Positions 12,626-26,320 are shown, numbered from the stretch's first letter. The stretch is DNA of 64,000 bases from Astropecten irregularis (GCA_963971285.1 OZ020263.1:3286001-3350000); one strand, 5' to 3'. A program made the numbers and translations. Notes: generated by a model not told the origin, from the sequence alone.

Positions 12626-12990
12626 CAATAACAATAAACCGCTTTTATATAGCGCATATCACAATCAACATATGATGAACATTATGCGCGTATTACTATT
12701 ATCCCTGGTCATTGGGCTACAATTGGTATTACATTCCTGAAACCATCTCAACTCCATGGAGAGTATACAGCCCTGGCTGTCGTATTCAGACCTGCTAATC
12801 AAACCACAAAGCCATTTCTATATCCTCGCAGGTACTCATTCACACCTGGGTGAAGAGGAGCAACATGTGCAAAGCGTCTTGCCCAAGGATGCAAGCACAA
12901 CTAGCCCATGGCTGGATTCGAACCCACAATCTGTAGATTGACCACAAGACTTTGAGTTCAACACACTAGACCACTAGGCCACAGCACCCT
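12626..12990 (-). mobile_element. tRNA-derived SINE
   Basis: Read on the minus strand, it begins gggtgctgtggcctagtgg (box A-like) and continues to the box B sequence ggttcgaatcc (12914-12924). A tRNA-unrelated body follows (ccttgggcaagacgctttgc near 12870-12895, cacccaggtgtgaatgagta). The tail contains atgcgctatataaaagcgg near 12640-12660. This is the layout of a Pol III SINE with a tRNA-like head. It is not a functional tRNA gene because the cloverleaf is degenerate. The 61-codon frame at 12756-12941 lies inside it and is spurious. Confidence 0.82.
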
Positions 12991-15316
12991 ACCCTATATT
13001 TATATAACAAGCTTGCACAAAATTTTAGCTTTGTCGCTCAGGCGCTACAAACCGCCTAGCTAGAAGTTTAGAAACTGCGAATTGATCATTTAAGAAGGAA
13101 TGGAGCGAGATGGTATCCCCCCCCCAACAAAAAAACTGTCCCAGTCTCGGGTTCAGGTGCCGATTGGGTCAAAATTCGACTCGAAAGGAAGCAAGCTCAG
13201 AAACATTTGCCATAATCACACTTTGGCGCGTTTTTTCTCTCTCTTTTCATTTTGGCGTCATTCCACCATTGATGTCTCATACCAAATCAATCTCTTATTC
13301 ATCCCATGCTCGTATATACCCGCATGATCTATGGATAATATATTACAACAACTTGACTTCATAAGCCACTTTCCTGGCTAAGTAACCGTCGCAATCCGAC
13401 CCACAAAACAAAAAATGTGTCTAGTTCCTTTCCACTTTTGTTTTTTCCTCAAGGCTTCAAAGAAATTGATTTTTTTGTTTCGTTTTTTTCTCTCTTGTGG
13501 AGGAGGGGAAGGGGAAAAAAATCTAAGAGAACAAGGGCGATGTACTCGAGTGTCGCTCTGAGTATTTTACACACTTGCACTTGGGGTTTGAAGAACCCGG
13601 ACTACACGGCGGGCGAAGGTGCCGATCTTCGAGTTAAAAAGCGTTCTAGTACTTGTTTGTCTTTCCCTGAAGTGTTCGGAGGTTTTTATGGTGCGCGGGA
13701 AAAAAATACACACACAAATAAAGAGCGGGAAAATAGAAGCGAAGAGCCCGTTAAGTATCTACCTAACAACCAGCCTTGATAACAACTATAGCGACTCTTG
13801 ATGTCAATGTAACCATTTTTAGGAAGAGAAAAGCCTCAGTTCACCACCCCGAAGCGTTTATCATTTAAAAATAAGAGGGGAAAAGGACGGGGAAATGTAC
13901 TTGGTTGAAGTAACACTTCGGGTGGTTTGTTTAAGTTATACTAACAGAAATCTCCTGGATAGAACAGAAATGCATAATGCATTAACCTTTTTAGCTTAAG
14001 TATACTCAGCAGCTACACCGGCGCGGTGATCATGAAAATGCTCTTTTTTTTCTCGTCTCGCAGCAAAAGTATAGTTTTTGGTTGTCTTGTTTGTGTCATA
14101 ATTCCCCTTGGGGAACCTAACAAAAGGACCGAATAAAAATTGTCTCTTACTATATTATTTGTATTTTTGTGTAGCCAACTTCACGAGTTTGTCTCAGACA
14201 AAACTTTTGAGTTGATAATGTGCGAATGTCGATTGTAATATCGTGTTCATACAGTATAATTAAAACTCACTTTATTTTTTTGCGCGTCTTTAGATCTTGT
14301 AGAAATAAAAGAGAAGAAGATAGTTATTGCAAGTTCGAATTTTCATATTTACGATTAGAGATTTGAAACACCGTATAAGGAGTATGGTGGTCAATTATGG
14401 ACATCGCATAATTCAAAATTCGGACATTACTTTCAAATTCTGTCTTGCTTGCTTGTACTGTGTGCATGTACTTTCGAGAACCGCCTCTTTCATTGCCCTT
14501 TGCTCCGCCCATAAAAGGGGTGGATGATATATAATTGCGCAAAGCCGAAACTCCTTACAATTCCTTAAACGTTACCTGAAATCAAAACTCATATGAAGTT
14601 AAATACATCTGTATGTCTGTTATTATTTGTGCTAAAAAATATTGTACACGAAAAAGGAGTTATTTTACACCCATAAGCACCCGACTATTCGCGAAGATAA
14701 ACTTGCTACACAGTTTACAAGTCGCAAAATTGCCGACAGATTCAGCCGGTTGAATGTCATCTTTATTTGGATTTTTGTTGAATCTTAAATTTTGGACACC
14801 ACTGTGACAAAAACCCACCAAAATCAGAGCACGGGACGGTACCCTTGACTGACCGTGCATCGGTGGCACGGGTTCGCCGTCCGCTCTCACCCACCAACCA
14901 CCTAAGTTTGCCCCCGGCAGCACGCCGGACACCGTGTTTGTGTAAGGGATTTACCACGGTAGGGCGAGCTGGCTGGGGCTTTTCACAGGTAAATTCAAAG
15001 TTGGCCAGATAAATGCTCTCTCTTGTGTACCCAAGTATTTAGCCCAATTTTCTTTTCTTAAGGCCGGACTTTCCATTGTGTCGGCCACGCATTTGCTCAA
15101 CCAATCCTTTGTCCCTTTAGAGGGATTCCGTTTATTTTTTTAAATAAAGAACAAAACAATGAAAGGAAATAAGCGTCTGTTTTTCAACAATCAATCATGG
15201 CAGTCACCAGATGTAAAAAAATAAATAAAATAATAATATTCATTTAAATTGTGTGTCAACTGACTGTTTTCCAAGATGGTGGGCTGTGTTTAGGATTTCT
15301 ATTTTGATGTGGTCAG
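12991..15316. other. Intergenic, no gene seen
   Basis: No repeat family member or recognisable protein was found. The open frame at 13417-13779 is pyrimidine/purine-rich low complexity. A GC-rich patch occurs at about 14820-14940. Confidence 0.5.
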
Positions 15317-15797
15317 GGTTGCACCCAAGTAAATAAAGTCCCATAGACAACAGTGATAAAACCTAATTCTTCAAAAGTTATTTGAAAATACTCAGAACTC
15401 TCATGCACAGGTATTCAGGTTGCACAGAAAAATGACGATGAACATGTCACCTTTCATTTGCTTTTCATTTTACGGTGGGTTGACCATTGAATTTTGGAGA
15501 TATACTCATTCTCAGCTGACCACCCCTAAAACAAGGTATGGATGGATCACTGCAGTCAAAGAAGCCATTAAAAAAAATCCCTCTGCAAAGCGGCTTAAAT
15601 AGACCCACTTTCTCATCCAATTGCATCAAAAATCACAAATGGAAGCCCAGAGTCCAGGCAGGAGGTCCAGTACCATATTTCTTCAATTCTTCAATTGCAT
15701 AGCTCTCAGAACTCTCTTATTTAAAATATATTGAGTGCTTAACTTTTATTAATGAGCACGGCGGACGGATTTGGGGACTATTTACTTGGGTGCACCC
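15317..15797. mobile_element. 481-bp element with terminal inverted repeats and TCAG flanks
   Basis: The left end GGTTGCACCCAAGTAAATA-aa-GTCCC is mirrored at the right end as gggactatttacttgggtgc-accc. The sequence TCAG directly flanks both ends (15313-15316 and 15798-15801) and looks like a 4-bp target duplication. The interior has a 60-codon frame (15420-15602) with no transposase similarity I recognise. It is a non-autonomous DNA transposon seen once in this window. Confidence 0.82.
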
Positions 15798-16549
15798 TCA
15801 GTTGATCGGGTTGTTTCATGGCTTTACTATGGTGAAAAGACCTCCATGGTTTTACACAATACAAGCAAACTTAAGTAACGGTAGGGTGTTATGTTTTAAC
15901 ACGGTGCTTAAGCTGGAAAATAAAGCCAACAACTGGCCAAAATCCGCAGTCACAGGTGTCACATGTTCAAGTTAATTAACTCCACCCCTAATTGTTCCAG
16001 AGGAACTTGGTAGTGTCAGTACCGTCAAATATAACATGTTCGCCCCGGAAGTATACCATGGATTAGAAATACCAATTATATGTGATATGTCAAGTTTATA
16101 CACTAACTATCGGCATAGAATAACCTGGTTCTTAAAAAAGGATGAGGGCCGCCTGTTGACATTAAATGTTTTGCGTGAAATTTGGCACGATACCATTTGG
16201 AGTGATTTTCGCCGTTGGTGGGATTTCTATATGCTTCCAGAAGGGATGGATATTACGTAGCTGCATTACACGTTACATTTTCTGTACAAACATTATCCAT
16301 ACATAGCACGGCAATAGGCCTATACTGCAGATTAAATATGTATATTATTTTGACCGATATGCTTTAGTGCAAATTATCAGTGTTCAGCTTTGGTTTCAAA
16401 GCTTCTTATTTTAAAATGACAATTGGATTCTTATTTATACATTGGGGGAAAACAGCTACACAGCTTCGCTCACAAACTTTTACAAAAATTGGTATTCATT
16501 TTGTTGGATATTGATGTTGACAATTTACTCTTGAAGAAGGTGTGGTTGT

Positions 16550-16570
16550 GGGGGGGGGGGGGGGGGGGGG
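16550..16570 (+). repeat. 21-bp poly-G tract
   Basis: This is an uninterrupted G run. A similar 19-bp run is at 21060-21078. Both could form quadruplexes and are prone to sequencing or assembly length errors. Confidence 0.85.
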
Positions 16571-17116
16571 AGGTAAATGTACCCTCCGTACCCTCTAGTT
16601 GAATATAGATATATTTCGAATTGTATTGCGCCACACTTTAAATATGCGCCGCACTATACATGTATAAACGGGTTAGAAAATAACAGTGCTCAAAATTTAG
16701 TTCACTGATAAAATTACCTTATCAAAAGAGAAAGTTAACTGCTTGTGCAAATTGTACTTACCTTATGTACATGTACTTAATTGTACATACCTTACCGAGT
16801 ACCAGCGGCAAGAAATGACGGTCAACATCAGATAATGTTATTGGTTGATAACCTGCCCTTCAGAATGATGTTGTGTTCATGAGTAAATTACATTATGTCC
16901 ATCATTGGTCGAGCCATTTCAGTTGCAGTATCCTACCGTGATATCGGTACTTATATAGTTTCGTGAATTCGTGCAGAGTATTGCCAAAAGCGTTGTCAAA
17001 ATGGACTCAAATGTAAGATTTAACATTCAAAAGATCAATTATTTACGTGAGTGTGTCCTCTTCTAAGGCGAAACAATGGAAGAAAGTTGAAATATCTCTG
17101 GGCGAATAAAAAATAA

Positions 17117-17577
17117 GGGTTCGCATGCGAATTACCAAAATATTACTAGTATTTTTAAAACATCTTCTATTCTGCCTTTTTTCTTCACGTAATGTCCCAT
17201 TTTGAAGCCCATGACTATTGTGATGCTAACAGATTGTCAATTAATTAAGAGTTCGCAGTGAATTTCCAAAATGTTAGTAGTAGTTTCAAAATAATTATAG
17301 TGTTAATAAGTGATATCCGTTTCACAATTAAACGGATATCGTTGTCAGGTTTGGTCTCAGAATATCCAATTTTGAAGCTTATGTGCGTTACGATGCTAAC
17401 AGATTATCATTTAATTAAGGGTTCGCAGTGAATTGCCAAAATAGTAGTATTTTGAGAATAGTTTAGTATTAATAAGTGATATCCGTTTCACTATCAAACG
17501 GATATCCCTTTTATCGTCCCGATATATCCAATTTTGAAGCTCGTGTCTGTTTCGATGCTGACAGATTGTCATTTATC
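17117..17577. repeat. Diverged tandem repeat with internal hairpins
   Basis: The unit start gggttcgca..gaatt.ccaaaat recurs at 17117, 17249 and 17419 (spacing 132 and 170 bp). Each unit is followed by blocks such as ccaattttgaagc and gatgctaacagattgtcat. The second and third units also carry gatatccgttt...aaacggatatc, an 11-bp perfect stem (about 17307-17340 and 17478-17509). The first unit lacks it. Confidence 0.82.
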
Positions 17578-20500
17578 ATCATTCTGGCTGCATTTGCACT
17601 GAAAACAACATCGCTAATCTTGTTTCTCCTAATTCTTCTTCTTCGTCTTCTTCCGCGGCGAGGCATGGAGCACACAATAAGATTCTTTGGCCATGGACAT
17701 CCAGCGCTGAATTCATTAGCGATACCGATATCAATGTGTACCGTTCATTACAATCATAATTGCATGGTTATTGAAGGGGAGGTACGGTATATACGCCAGT
17801 CCATCCCACCTCACAATTGCATTTTCAGGTGGGTGCTAAACGTGACCATGTCTCCTTGACGGATTAACCCAACGATCAGAGCCCCAACCGGTCACAGAAT
17901 TTGCAATTTCGCATCAGGGCAAATACCAAATAAAGAGCAGCGCGGGTTGTCTTGTCATGTCTTGTCATGTCTTGTCTCGCCCTCATACCCGTCCGGGGGA
18001 TCAACCATTCATCTAACACGCTTATTAGATCATCTTTGCCCCACAACTGTAAGCGCTGGGGCTCCGGGACGTTAGCCGTCCGACGCGGCGGTCACGTATA
18101 ATTCACCCGAGCCGTTCACGGCCCATGCGGTACGGCGCGGCGGGCTTTGTCCTCAAATTGAGACGCGGCTGAGTTTATCAGGTTCCCGCTTAGGCCTGCC
18201 TCCATCATTAAGGGGCTTTCCAATCGACTTGGGCACGTAGCTCCCTTTGAATCCGCTGTGCATTTTTCTTCTTTTCTTTTTTTAAACGATATGGGATCTT
18301 TTTTTTTTTCGTCGGACATCATTGTTCTTGTTGATGAATGGTAAGAAGCATTAGCGAACCCTCAGAAACAAAACATTTAGGGCATCTCATCTCCCTACTT
18401 CCACTCACTCTCTATACCATCTCTAATCAATTCTAAACGCGCGCACTGTGGCTTGAAGGCTTGGCGCTGACTTTTACAACATTTCGCAGTGAGGCCTTTT
18501 TCGCTCGTTCTTTTTCTTATGTTAAGATCGATCGCAAGATTGTGCATCGAATTTCGCCTCGGCCCGTTAATAAGGAATGGCTGTCTGCAATTCCCGCTCT
18601 TAGATCCACAATAAATTTTTTAAAAAAGTGCATGAGGCTAGCTAATCTAAAGAAGCCGGTTATATGGTCATAATACATCCAGAACGGTTCCCCAATGCAA
18701 GAGTTTGTTCTGGCGTATACAGATCGTATTAAAAACCTTCTTTGCAATTCACGAGTGTTCATTAGCGACCCCCTTCCCTCCAAGCATGGCCCAGATACAC
18801 GCCGAACTCCAAGCCGTATATTATAACCCCCCCTCGTGTAATATTTTCATGTTCAATTAAATTCTAATCAGCGGTGTAGTGTTACAGTCCAAGTGGAAAT
18901 TCACACTACTTCTGAGGGCCGTGGCAACCGGGGCCGGAGCACCGCGGTGCTCGGGCTTGAGTTTGGCGGTGATTAAGGCTCGTTCATGCCCACTGATCGC
19001 TCCACGGCATCCCCCGGTCTCCCTTTCCCCCCCAATCTACCCCGGTCTCTCTCTCGCCCCTCTCTACAATCTCCCCCCGAACCCCCATCCACAGGTGTGC
19101 CTGCTCTATAGCCTCCCCCTGACATCCATACAATCGTCTCAGTTCGTTCACCAAAAACGAAACTCACAACACAAGGAGGAGGGGAGAAGGATGAAAGAAC
19201 GAATTTGAAAGAAAAGACCGTAAAAAAAAAAAAAAAAAAATTGCCCATAAACTTGCAAAGCGACTACCCCTCGAAAGAGAGAGAAAAAAAGCGCGGGGAC
19301 CCCGCGGCAATTCCCCCGTCATTTCTGAGGCTAATTGCGGCCCGTTGTTGTCGGATTTTACTCATATTTCTCCGGCCTATTCAGCCGTACGAATGATCCG
19401 CTTTAACCTCCTATAATCCCGCCCGTGCCTTAGACCAAAAACGCGACGGGGACAGACACCGTTGACAAAAAAAAAATAAACCAAGAAAAATAAAAACCTA
19501 CACCTTTTCATTTGGGGCTTTTTTTTTTCTTTCTTCAAGTCTTTCTCCCTCTCTATACTTTTGGGGTTCATTCTCACACCCCATATCAGTCAAAACTGTC
19601 AAACAAAAATACATACATCTCGTAGTGTATAGGGATTCTAAAGTTTCAAATCGCTGTAGTTTTTTTTTTCAATCGAGAAACCCTCGCCTTTCATGATAGA
19701 ATTGTGTGGGGATTTTTTGTGTGTATGGGTCGGGCAGGACTTTTCTATGCCCCGGCTGCATGCATGGTCTTATCGGCTTTTCAGAATTGGGTAGGGGACC
19801 TAATATTGGGTTATCCGTACCCGCACGTCACCTTCAATAACTGTTCTGTTGGATCAAGCTATTCAGCGGATCGGATGACATAAAGATACAGGGCAAGCGG
19901 GGCCAGATTTCTGTCTAATTATTGGGAATTTCCATAATCAATCTTCGTATGTGTCAAAAATGTCCCGCGCTATAGCTTGGGGTGAGTATTAGATTCAAAT
20001 GAATGGATCCCCTCCTATTGGCACACAACCAACCCCCTACCCCCCTCCCCCACCCCCACCAAACAAACTCACACAAAAGAAAGATTAATGACATGGGAAA
20101 TCTAAAAAGAAATTAGAAAAACCGTCAGGCCCACCCACCCCCTTTTCACAGTTTGGCCAGCGCATAGGGCCTGAGTATAAATCACAAAATATCATGATGA
20201 AAAAAAAGATGCATTTTAGACTAACATAGGCCTATTGTGGAAAAGCTAAACATCTTTTAAGGTATGATGGTTATTTTTGGTGGATGGATGTGGGGAAGGG
20301 GGGGGGGGGGGCTGTCAAGGGACCTCGATTCCTATTGGTCAGATCTCGACGGGAAACATGAATATGCATGACAGTGTTGCACAAAATGGTCCAATCAAAT
20401 TGATAACAGCTTCATCAGTCGATCATGAAACAAAAAAAAAACTAATTCCAACAAATTTCACAAGCCATAAACCTTTACTGTGTAAGGCAAACTTTGCAGC

Positions 20501-23500
20501 CCAAAGATAACCGCCCAACAAACTCGCATTTTATGTGCTTCTTCCCAATCATAACCACATGGGAAAAGGGGCAGCTGCGATCTGACAAAAAGAAAAATGA
20601 CGAACAAATTCGTGGAGAGTAACACCCAAAAGACCACGGACCCCGCAAACACTGCCCTCTCATACACCCTCTCCCATCGGCAAAGTACACGGGTCTAGCC
20701 CCGTCAGATCCCCCCGTCACTTCACGGCCGTTCATTGCCCGGTAAATCCCCCCTCGTCGTTTATACACAAGCTCAAATCCAAGTTCATGACCTCAGAACA
20801 CCCCCTTGCCAAAAAGAAAAAAAAAGTGAGAGAACTTGAGAGAGAGAGAGGGAACAAATATGGGAGTGGAAAAGATGAAGTTTATAGGGGGAAACAATGC
20901 CTTTGTTGTGTTTTATCCGTATACACCTTTACGTGGTTTTGAGACGTGTTGTTGCAGGACTTAGACCGGCTTAAACCCATTCTCTGTACCCCCTTTATTT
21001 GGGATAATACTCTACTTTCTTCCCTTCTGGCTATGTGCCCTTCTCAGCAAGGAGGTAGAGGGGGGGGGGGGGGGGGGGTCACGGTACCGCCGACCGGTGA
21101 ACGCACCGCACACCGAGGAGTGAAGGTAACGAGGTTGTCAGTTTGTCTCGGGAAGGAGGCAGCTTAATAGGACTATGCCGTGTAGAAGACTTCAAGCAAA
21201 ATGATGTTTCCTTGCCTATATTTCACCTCGCCCATTTTCTTCGTAACTATTCATCCAAACCAATGCATGTATACTCACAGTAACTCTTGTAATATTTCAT
21301 AGAGTCCCTGTATAGAGCCTAATATTAAAGCACGACTTTGTGCTACATCACTTTGCAGATGACATGTCAACAAAATGTAACATCACCTTCCCTTCACACA
21401 ATGCACAATTTCAGGAAATAGGTTACAACGAAGTCAAAATTGTCTGTCTTTCAAATTCGATTAAAAATCCTTCTCAATAGCTGCAGCACGCGCGTTTTCT
21501 AATAGTTCCCGCCCGATGCAAACATGCAACAGCTGTCGGCCCTCCCCATAGCTCTTCAAGAAAAAAAGAAAGAAGAATATAAAGAAAAAAAAAGCAAAAG
21601 AAAGCAAGCTTGCCGCCCAATAATACTTCAGTACAAATATACTTGTATTATTTTTTTTGGAAGGGAGTTGGGGGGGGGGGAGATGTATAGGCCAAAACCG
21701 AACGACCTAACCTATAGGTAAATCAGCCCGGGGCAGTGATATGTGGACTAGCCTAGGCGGGCCCCGGTGCTTGTGTTACCGTTAATGGCCCACTTATTGT
21801 GTTGCTCTTGAACCCACCCCAGCGCTATAAACCTCACCACGAATCTGTCAATCTTCCAAATGGGGTGCGGTAAACCCCTTTTCCCCCCTCTATATTATTA
21901 TATACTTCGGTCATTTATACATTCCTTTGTGGTGCAATTACTTTTTCCTTCAAATCCTAAATAGATTCTTCATTAATCACCGGATTTTTAGAACGTGGCT
22001 TGTTATTTTTTGTGGTCGAGATGCGAGAATTATAATTCTTTGGATTGTGAAGTGAAATAAAGGAATGTATTGAACGGCACAGAACTTCCAATCAATTTGA
22101 CTCATTCTTCAAACAGGTACTTCTATAGCCCAGTTGTATAGGGGAAACGAATTATAAAACCACACAATATATTGCACAAAGTCAATACTCAATGCACACC
22201 AGTGAACAGCCTATGCAGTATCACAGCGCTGTACTCGGAAAAAAAAAGAGTTATAGGCTTGAAAGAGAACTCGGCGAATGAAATTGATAATAAAAAATTG
22301 TTACAATTGATGAAAATGGCTTACATTTCTCGTCTCTCCAAAGTCACACAGTTTCGTTAGCGTTTTCAGATTTTGTGGAACTATTTTATGCTTAAGTGGT
22401 TGTTAATGTTTCTTGTGAATTAATTAATTAATTTGTAATTAAACAAATTTTGTGTCAATCAAATAAATTCTTCGCCGATAATCTACTCGATTTTGAAAGT
22501 ATTCTTCCGCGGTTAAAGGGAGTGTATAGGATTTGCAAAGATTTGCGTTTTGGCTGAATTTGGTACTTGAAACAGAAGTGAAGGTCTTAAACTTCCTTAC
22601 ATACGTTGTTTCATGTACCTTTTTAAACTTTGTTCATCTGGATAGCAGAAATACGGTAGAAATAAACTTGCCCCCTCCGAATCTTTCGAAATGCTATACT
22701 AAAACGTTCGGACGAACGATCTTTTTAAAATACACTAAATCTTGATTTCCTTGAAAAACCCAGCATCTGATGAACCAAGATTTCCCATAGTCACTGTTAG
22801 CACTGTTTACGAACTGTTGAGCCTATTTTCTGTCTCAAACTCAATAATTTGTTTGAAGGCTTACCGAATCCTGTACGCTGCCTTTACATCGGCTATTTGA
22901 GTCGACCAACCATGAATTTGCTTAGCTTTGGCTCGATGCTACCCTGTCGTATATATAGCGATTGCTTTCAATTTTATGAAAATAAAATTGGGCCGTCTAG
23001 AAAAAGGATGATTTGACTTTCTAATTCGCCGTGTGTGAATCTTGGGACGTTGTGACTTGTATGTGCGGTCGAGTGCAGTTGCCAAATGCTATGTGCTTGA
23101 GCACGATGTGAGTTAATTTTTAAAGGATCTGATTATTCACAGGAATTTGCTTAGCATAAAAAGCAAAATCGTCTTGGCTAGTAGATGATGAATCGCCAAA
23201 TCTTCATGCAGTGGTTACTTGCTTCTGGCTTATTTACGTTTTGCTTAGCGAAAGATTTAACATAGATTTATGCTGATTATATTTATAACATGTTTTTCTG
23301 TGAATTAGCAAATAACTGTGCTTAAGCAGCTCTTCAAATACGGGTTCAAATTGAAAAAAAAAGAAGAAACAAAACGAACAAAGAAGCTTTCAAACAAGCA
23401 AGCAATACACAAATCAACTTGTTTTGTCCATTTTTTGTCTTTTTACTTGTTGAACAATTAGTACAAAACAAAAAATATTGGCAAAACATCAGATAGAATG

Positions 23501-23710
23501 CAAATAATTAAATGGGGGTCTTGTTGTGGTAAAGATTTGATTTTGGCAACTTATGAGAAATTGTTCGTGATGGGGACCATACATCTTTAACGAGGGTGCA
23601 CTTATTAGGCTGCCTGGTAACCTAGCAGAGCACCAGCTAACGATATGGCCGTTTCCATGCCAATCTGCTGCCATGACGATATGACGACATCTTTCTCACT
23701 CGGACAATCA
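17578..23710. other. Intergenic, no gene seen; GC-richer islands at about 17990-18240 and 18880-19420
   Basis: These two islands are GC-rich and repeat-poor, unlike the AT-rich DNA around them. They are candidates for enhancers between the head-to-head genes. Open frames overlapping them (for example 18879-19208 and 18973-19248, opposite strands of the same bases) are pyrimidine-rich and show no domain. Short tandem tgtcttgtcatgtcttg units occur at 17950-17980. Confidence 0.45.
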
Positions 23711-23952
23711 GGGGCATATTTCATAAAACTGTTAAGCACAAACATTTGCTAAGCATGACATTTTTGTCTTAATAAAAACAGGGTTAACAACCAAATTTCC
23801 ACGTGTTGTGTACCACTTGTGATTGTTCTTCGGCTGCTGTCCGCTGACCATGAATATCAAATGAAATTTTCAATGGTGGTTTGTTTTATTGGGCGAGACA
23901 TTTTTGTGCTAAGCAAATTTTTGTGCTTAACAGTTTTATGAAATTGGCCCCT
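23711..23952. mobile_element. MITE family 'ggggccaatttcat', copy 2
   Basis: It begins ggggcatatttcataaaact and ends atgaaattggcccct. It contains the family blocks ttgtgattgttcttcggctg and tgaccatgaatatcaaatg. It is non-coding. Confidence 0.85.
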
Positions 23953-24159
23953 GGTCACCGTGACTGAAGTAAAAGTAAAGGCAATGGAACCCGTGTGATT
24001 TGGCCAGTACGACCGGTCAGCCATTCTGATCACGTAGCCTGCAATCCCTGCGTATTATTCCTGGCGATAAAGGACACTCACTTGTCATTCATGGTCCTTC
24101 AATTAGCCAAATTTTGTGATGTTTGTTTGTTGCTAGCTTACAAGATGATGTCGTTCTTA

Positions 24160-25720
24160 TTGACAAGAGGCGTCGCAATCTTGAGCCGAGGCGAGAGAGC
24201 TAGAGAGACCCCACCTCACTTGCCCGTCTGCCGTGTCTGGGTGTTGGTTCACCGTATGCGTCCCTGTACCGGCTCTGTTTGCATAAATGATCCGGAAGAT
24301 TAAGTCCGGCAAACCAGTCCCGGCTTGAAAGAACAATATTTAGACAACCATGTCTTAAGACGAGGATAGCGAACTTAAGACTCCGGACAAGACAGATCCA
24401 GCGTGTATTGCAAAAGAAAAGACGGGGGGAAGAGTGAAAAATCATCCCCTTGTTTGCCAAACTCCAGGAGTCATTAAGTAGCTGCGCCCCGGACCGGCTC
24501 GGCGCTCCCGGTGGCTGTATAAATTTGATCTAAACCCCCAGCTTAGCGCCGATTTTTCCCACCCCATGCCCTAGCGAGACTGAGTGACAGCATCAGCGGT
24601 AGCCAAAGCAAATTTGCCCGGGTGGAGAAAGAAGGAGCAAACGGGAGGACAACAAATCACCGGGCTTATAGGTGGCAAAGGAGGAACAAACATCGGACAT
24701 TGAATGAGAAAGCATGACATGACTGCATGCCGGTAGCTAGTTCTTGTATCCCGGTAAAAAAAAAAAAGCCAGGTAATTCCCTGCTCCAACCCAGGAATTT
24801 TTTTTTCTTTCTTTTTTGGCAAAAGCTCAACAACTGTTCAAGCCCGTACGGACTTGCCCCGAGTTCTGCAACTACGAACTCCCCGGTGAATTTTTTAATA
24901 ATTATGATTGCCGTTCTACGCCTCTTGACATCATGCATCTTCAACTCCCTTTCCCTCTCTCTCTCTAGTCCTACCGTCAGTCTTGTCCCTGATTATTTTC
25001 TCTGGTTCAGTGTTGTTGCTTTGGTATATAGACGCTCATTTTTTTCTTCTTCTTCTTCTTCTTTTCCCCCCTTTTGACTTTCTTTCCCATCTTTTCTCCG
25101 GGAGCACTTCCGATCTGAAGTGGCCACTGGGTAGGAGCGAAGATATATCAGCGAACCGACCGGGGCATGGACCATGAATATGCACCGGCCAAACTCTCTC
25201 GGTGTTGCTGGCTAATGATGCGTACCTTGCCATGCAAACAGCAAAAAAAAAAAAAAAATCAAAGGCCACGACAGCTTTATGCGAGGTAAAGGCCCCTATA
25301 AGAAGAAAGAAAGAAGTAGTAGTAGAAGAAGAAGCCGCCGAAAAAAGCAGCCATTTCGACGAGGGTCCGTGGAGGGGCACTTGAGTAACTGATCCCGGTG
25401 CTCGGCGCGGCCGGGATCGCGGCCGTGCCGGAAGTCTGGAGGACCCAAAGTGACTTACTGGCGAGTGGACCCGGCCGGGGAGAGCCGGCGAGAGCGATAT
25501 GAAGGAGCGTAATGCGTTTTAAGCATGGAAAGTGAGACGGTGTGAGCTGCTTGTAGTACTCCTCATGCAAGCCGCTCGGCCCATGCAGACCGCGCCGATA
25601 GGAAGCAGAGGCCCTTTTTTTCTCTCCTATCCTTTCAGGCCGGGGTCGGGTCCCGTTGCAGGCAAGGCTCGGGCCTAGCGACCGGTACGGTTCAGTAATA
25701 CCCCGTCCACGGAGAGAGAA
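24160..25720. other. GC-rich, repeat-poor island, possible regulatory region
   Basis: This is the longest GC-rich stretch in the intergenic region, most marked at about 25380-25500 and 25620-25720. A 207-codon minus-strand frame (25277-25900) spans it. Its translation is Leu/Phe/Pro-rich, depends on simple (gaa)n-type tracts and matches no family I know. I treat it as non-coding. Confidence 0.4.
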
Positions 25721-26320
25721 ACAAAAGCAAGAAAGAGGACGGAACGAGAGTAAAAAAAAATAATAATAAATCGGGAAATTGGTGCAGCGCTGCAATGCCA
25801 AACACGTGAATGGCAGAAGAAGATGAAGAAGACGAAGAAGTGACTGAGTGAGTGGGAAGGGTTTTTTAATCAACGGGACACAATTTAAGGGGTTTTTCAT
25901 CTGCCCTTATCTGGGCGATGAAATTAAACTCAGTAACGGGCCGTGATATCCATGACTCCTTCCGCATGTAGTTTGGTCAAGTGTGTCACAGACATCCGCC
26001 AGCGGCCTAATTAAGATCGTAAGTCGCTGACTGTTGCATGTTTTGAATTAAAAACTGTGTTGGATTGATGCTCCGAATTCCTTATGAAAAATACAAAGTC
26101 CAGGCAAAACAGGTATTTTCATATAGCGCCCTCTGTCGGCAGCTTAGCTTTTTTTTGAGCAGTTGGTCTAGCGGCCCCGAAGAATGTCCCTTTAGATTTG
26201 ACCCAATCGTTCACAAAGGTCCATCCCTAAAAGTCTACTACAAGCTTCATCGGGAAGTGACAGTTGAAGGAGAAATGAACGAGTAAAAACGTCTACAGCA
26301 GCCTGTAATGTAAAAAATTA

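Noticed and set aside
12905-12990. Functional tRNA gene on the minus strand
   Set aside because: Boxes A and B are present but the cloverleaf is degenerate and the sequence continues into a SINE body.
25277-25900. 207-codon minus-strand frame as a membrane protein
   Set aside because: Leu/Phe runs come from purine-rich simple sequence (gaa/aga tracts) on the plus strand; no consistent topology or family match.
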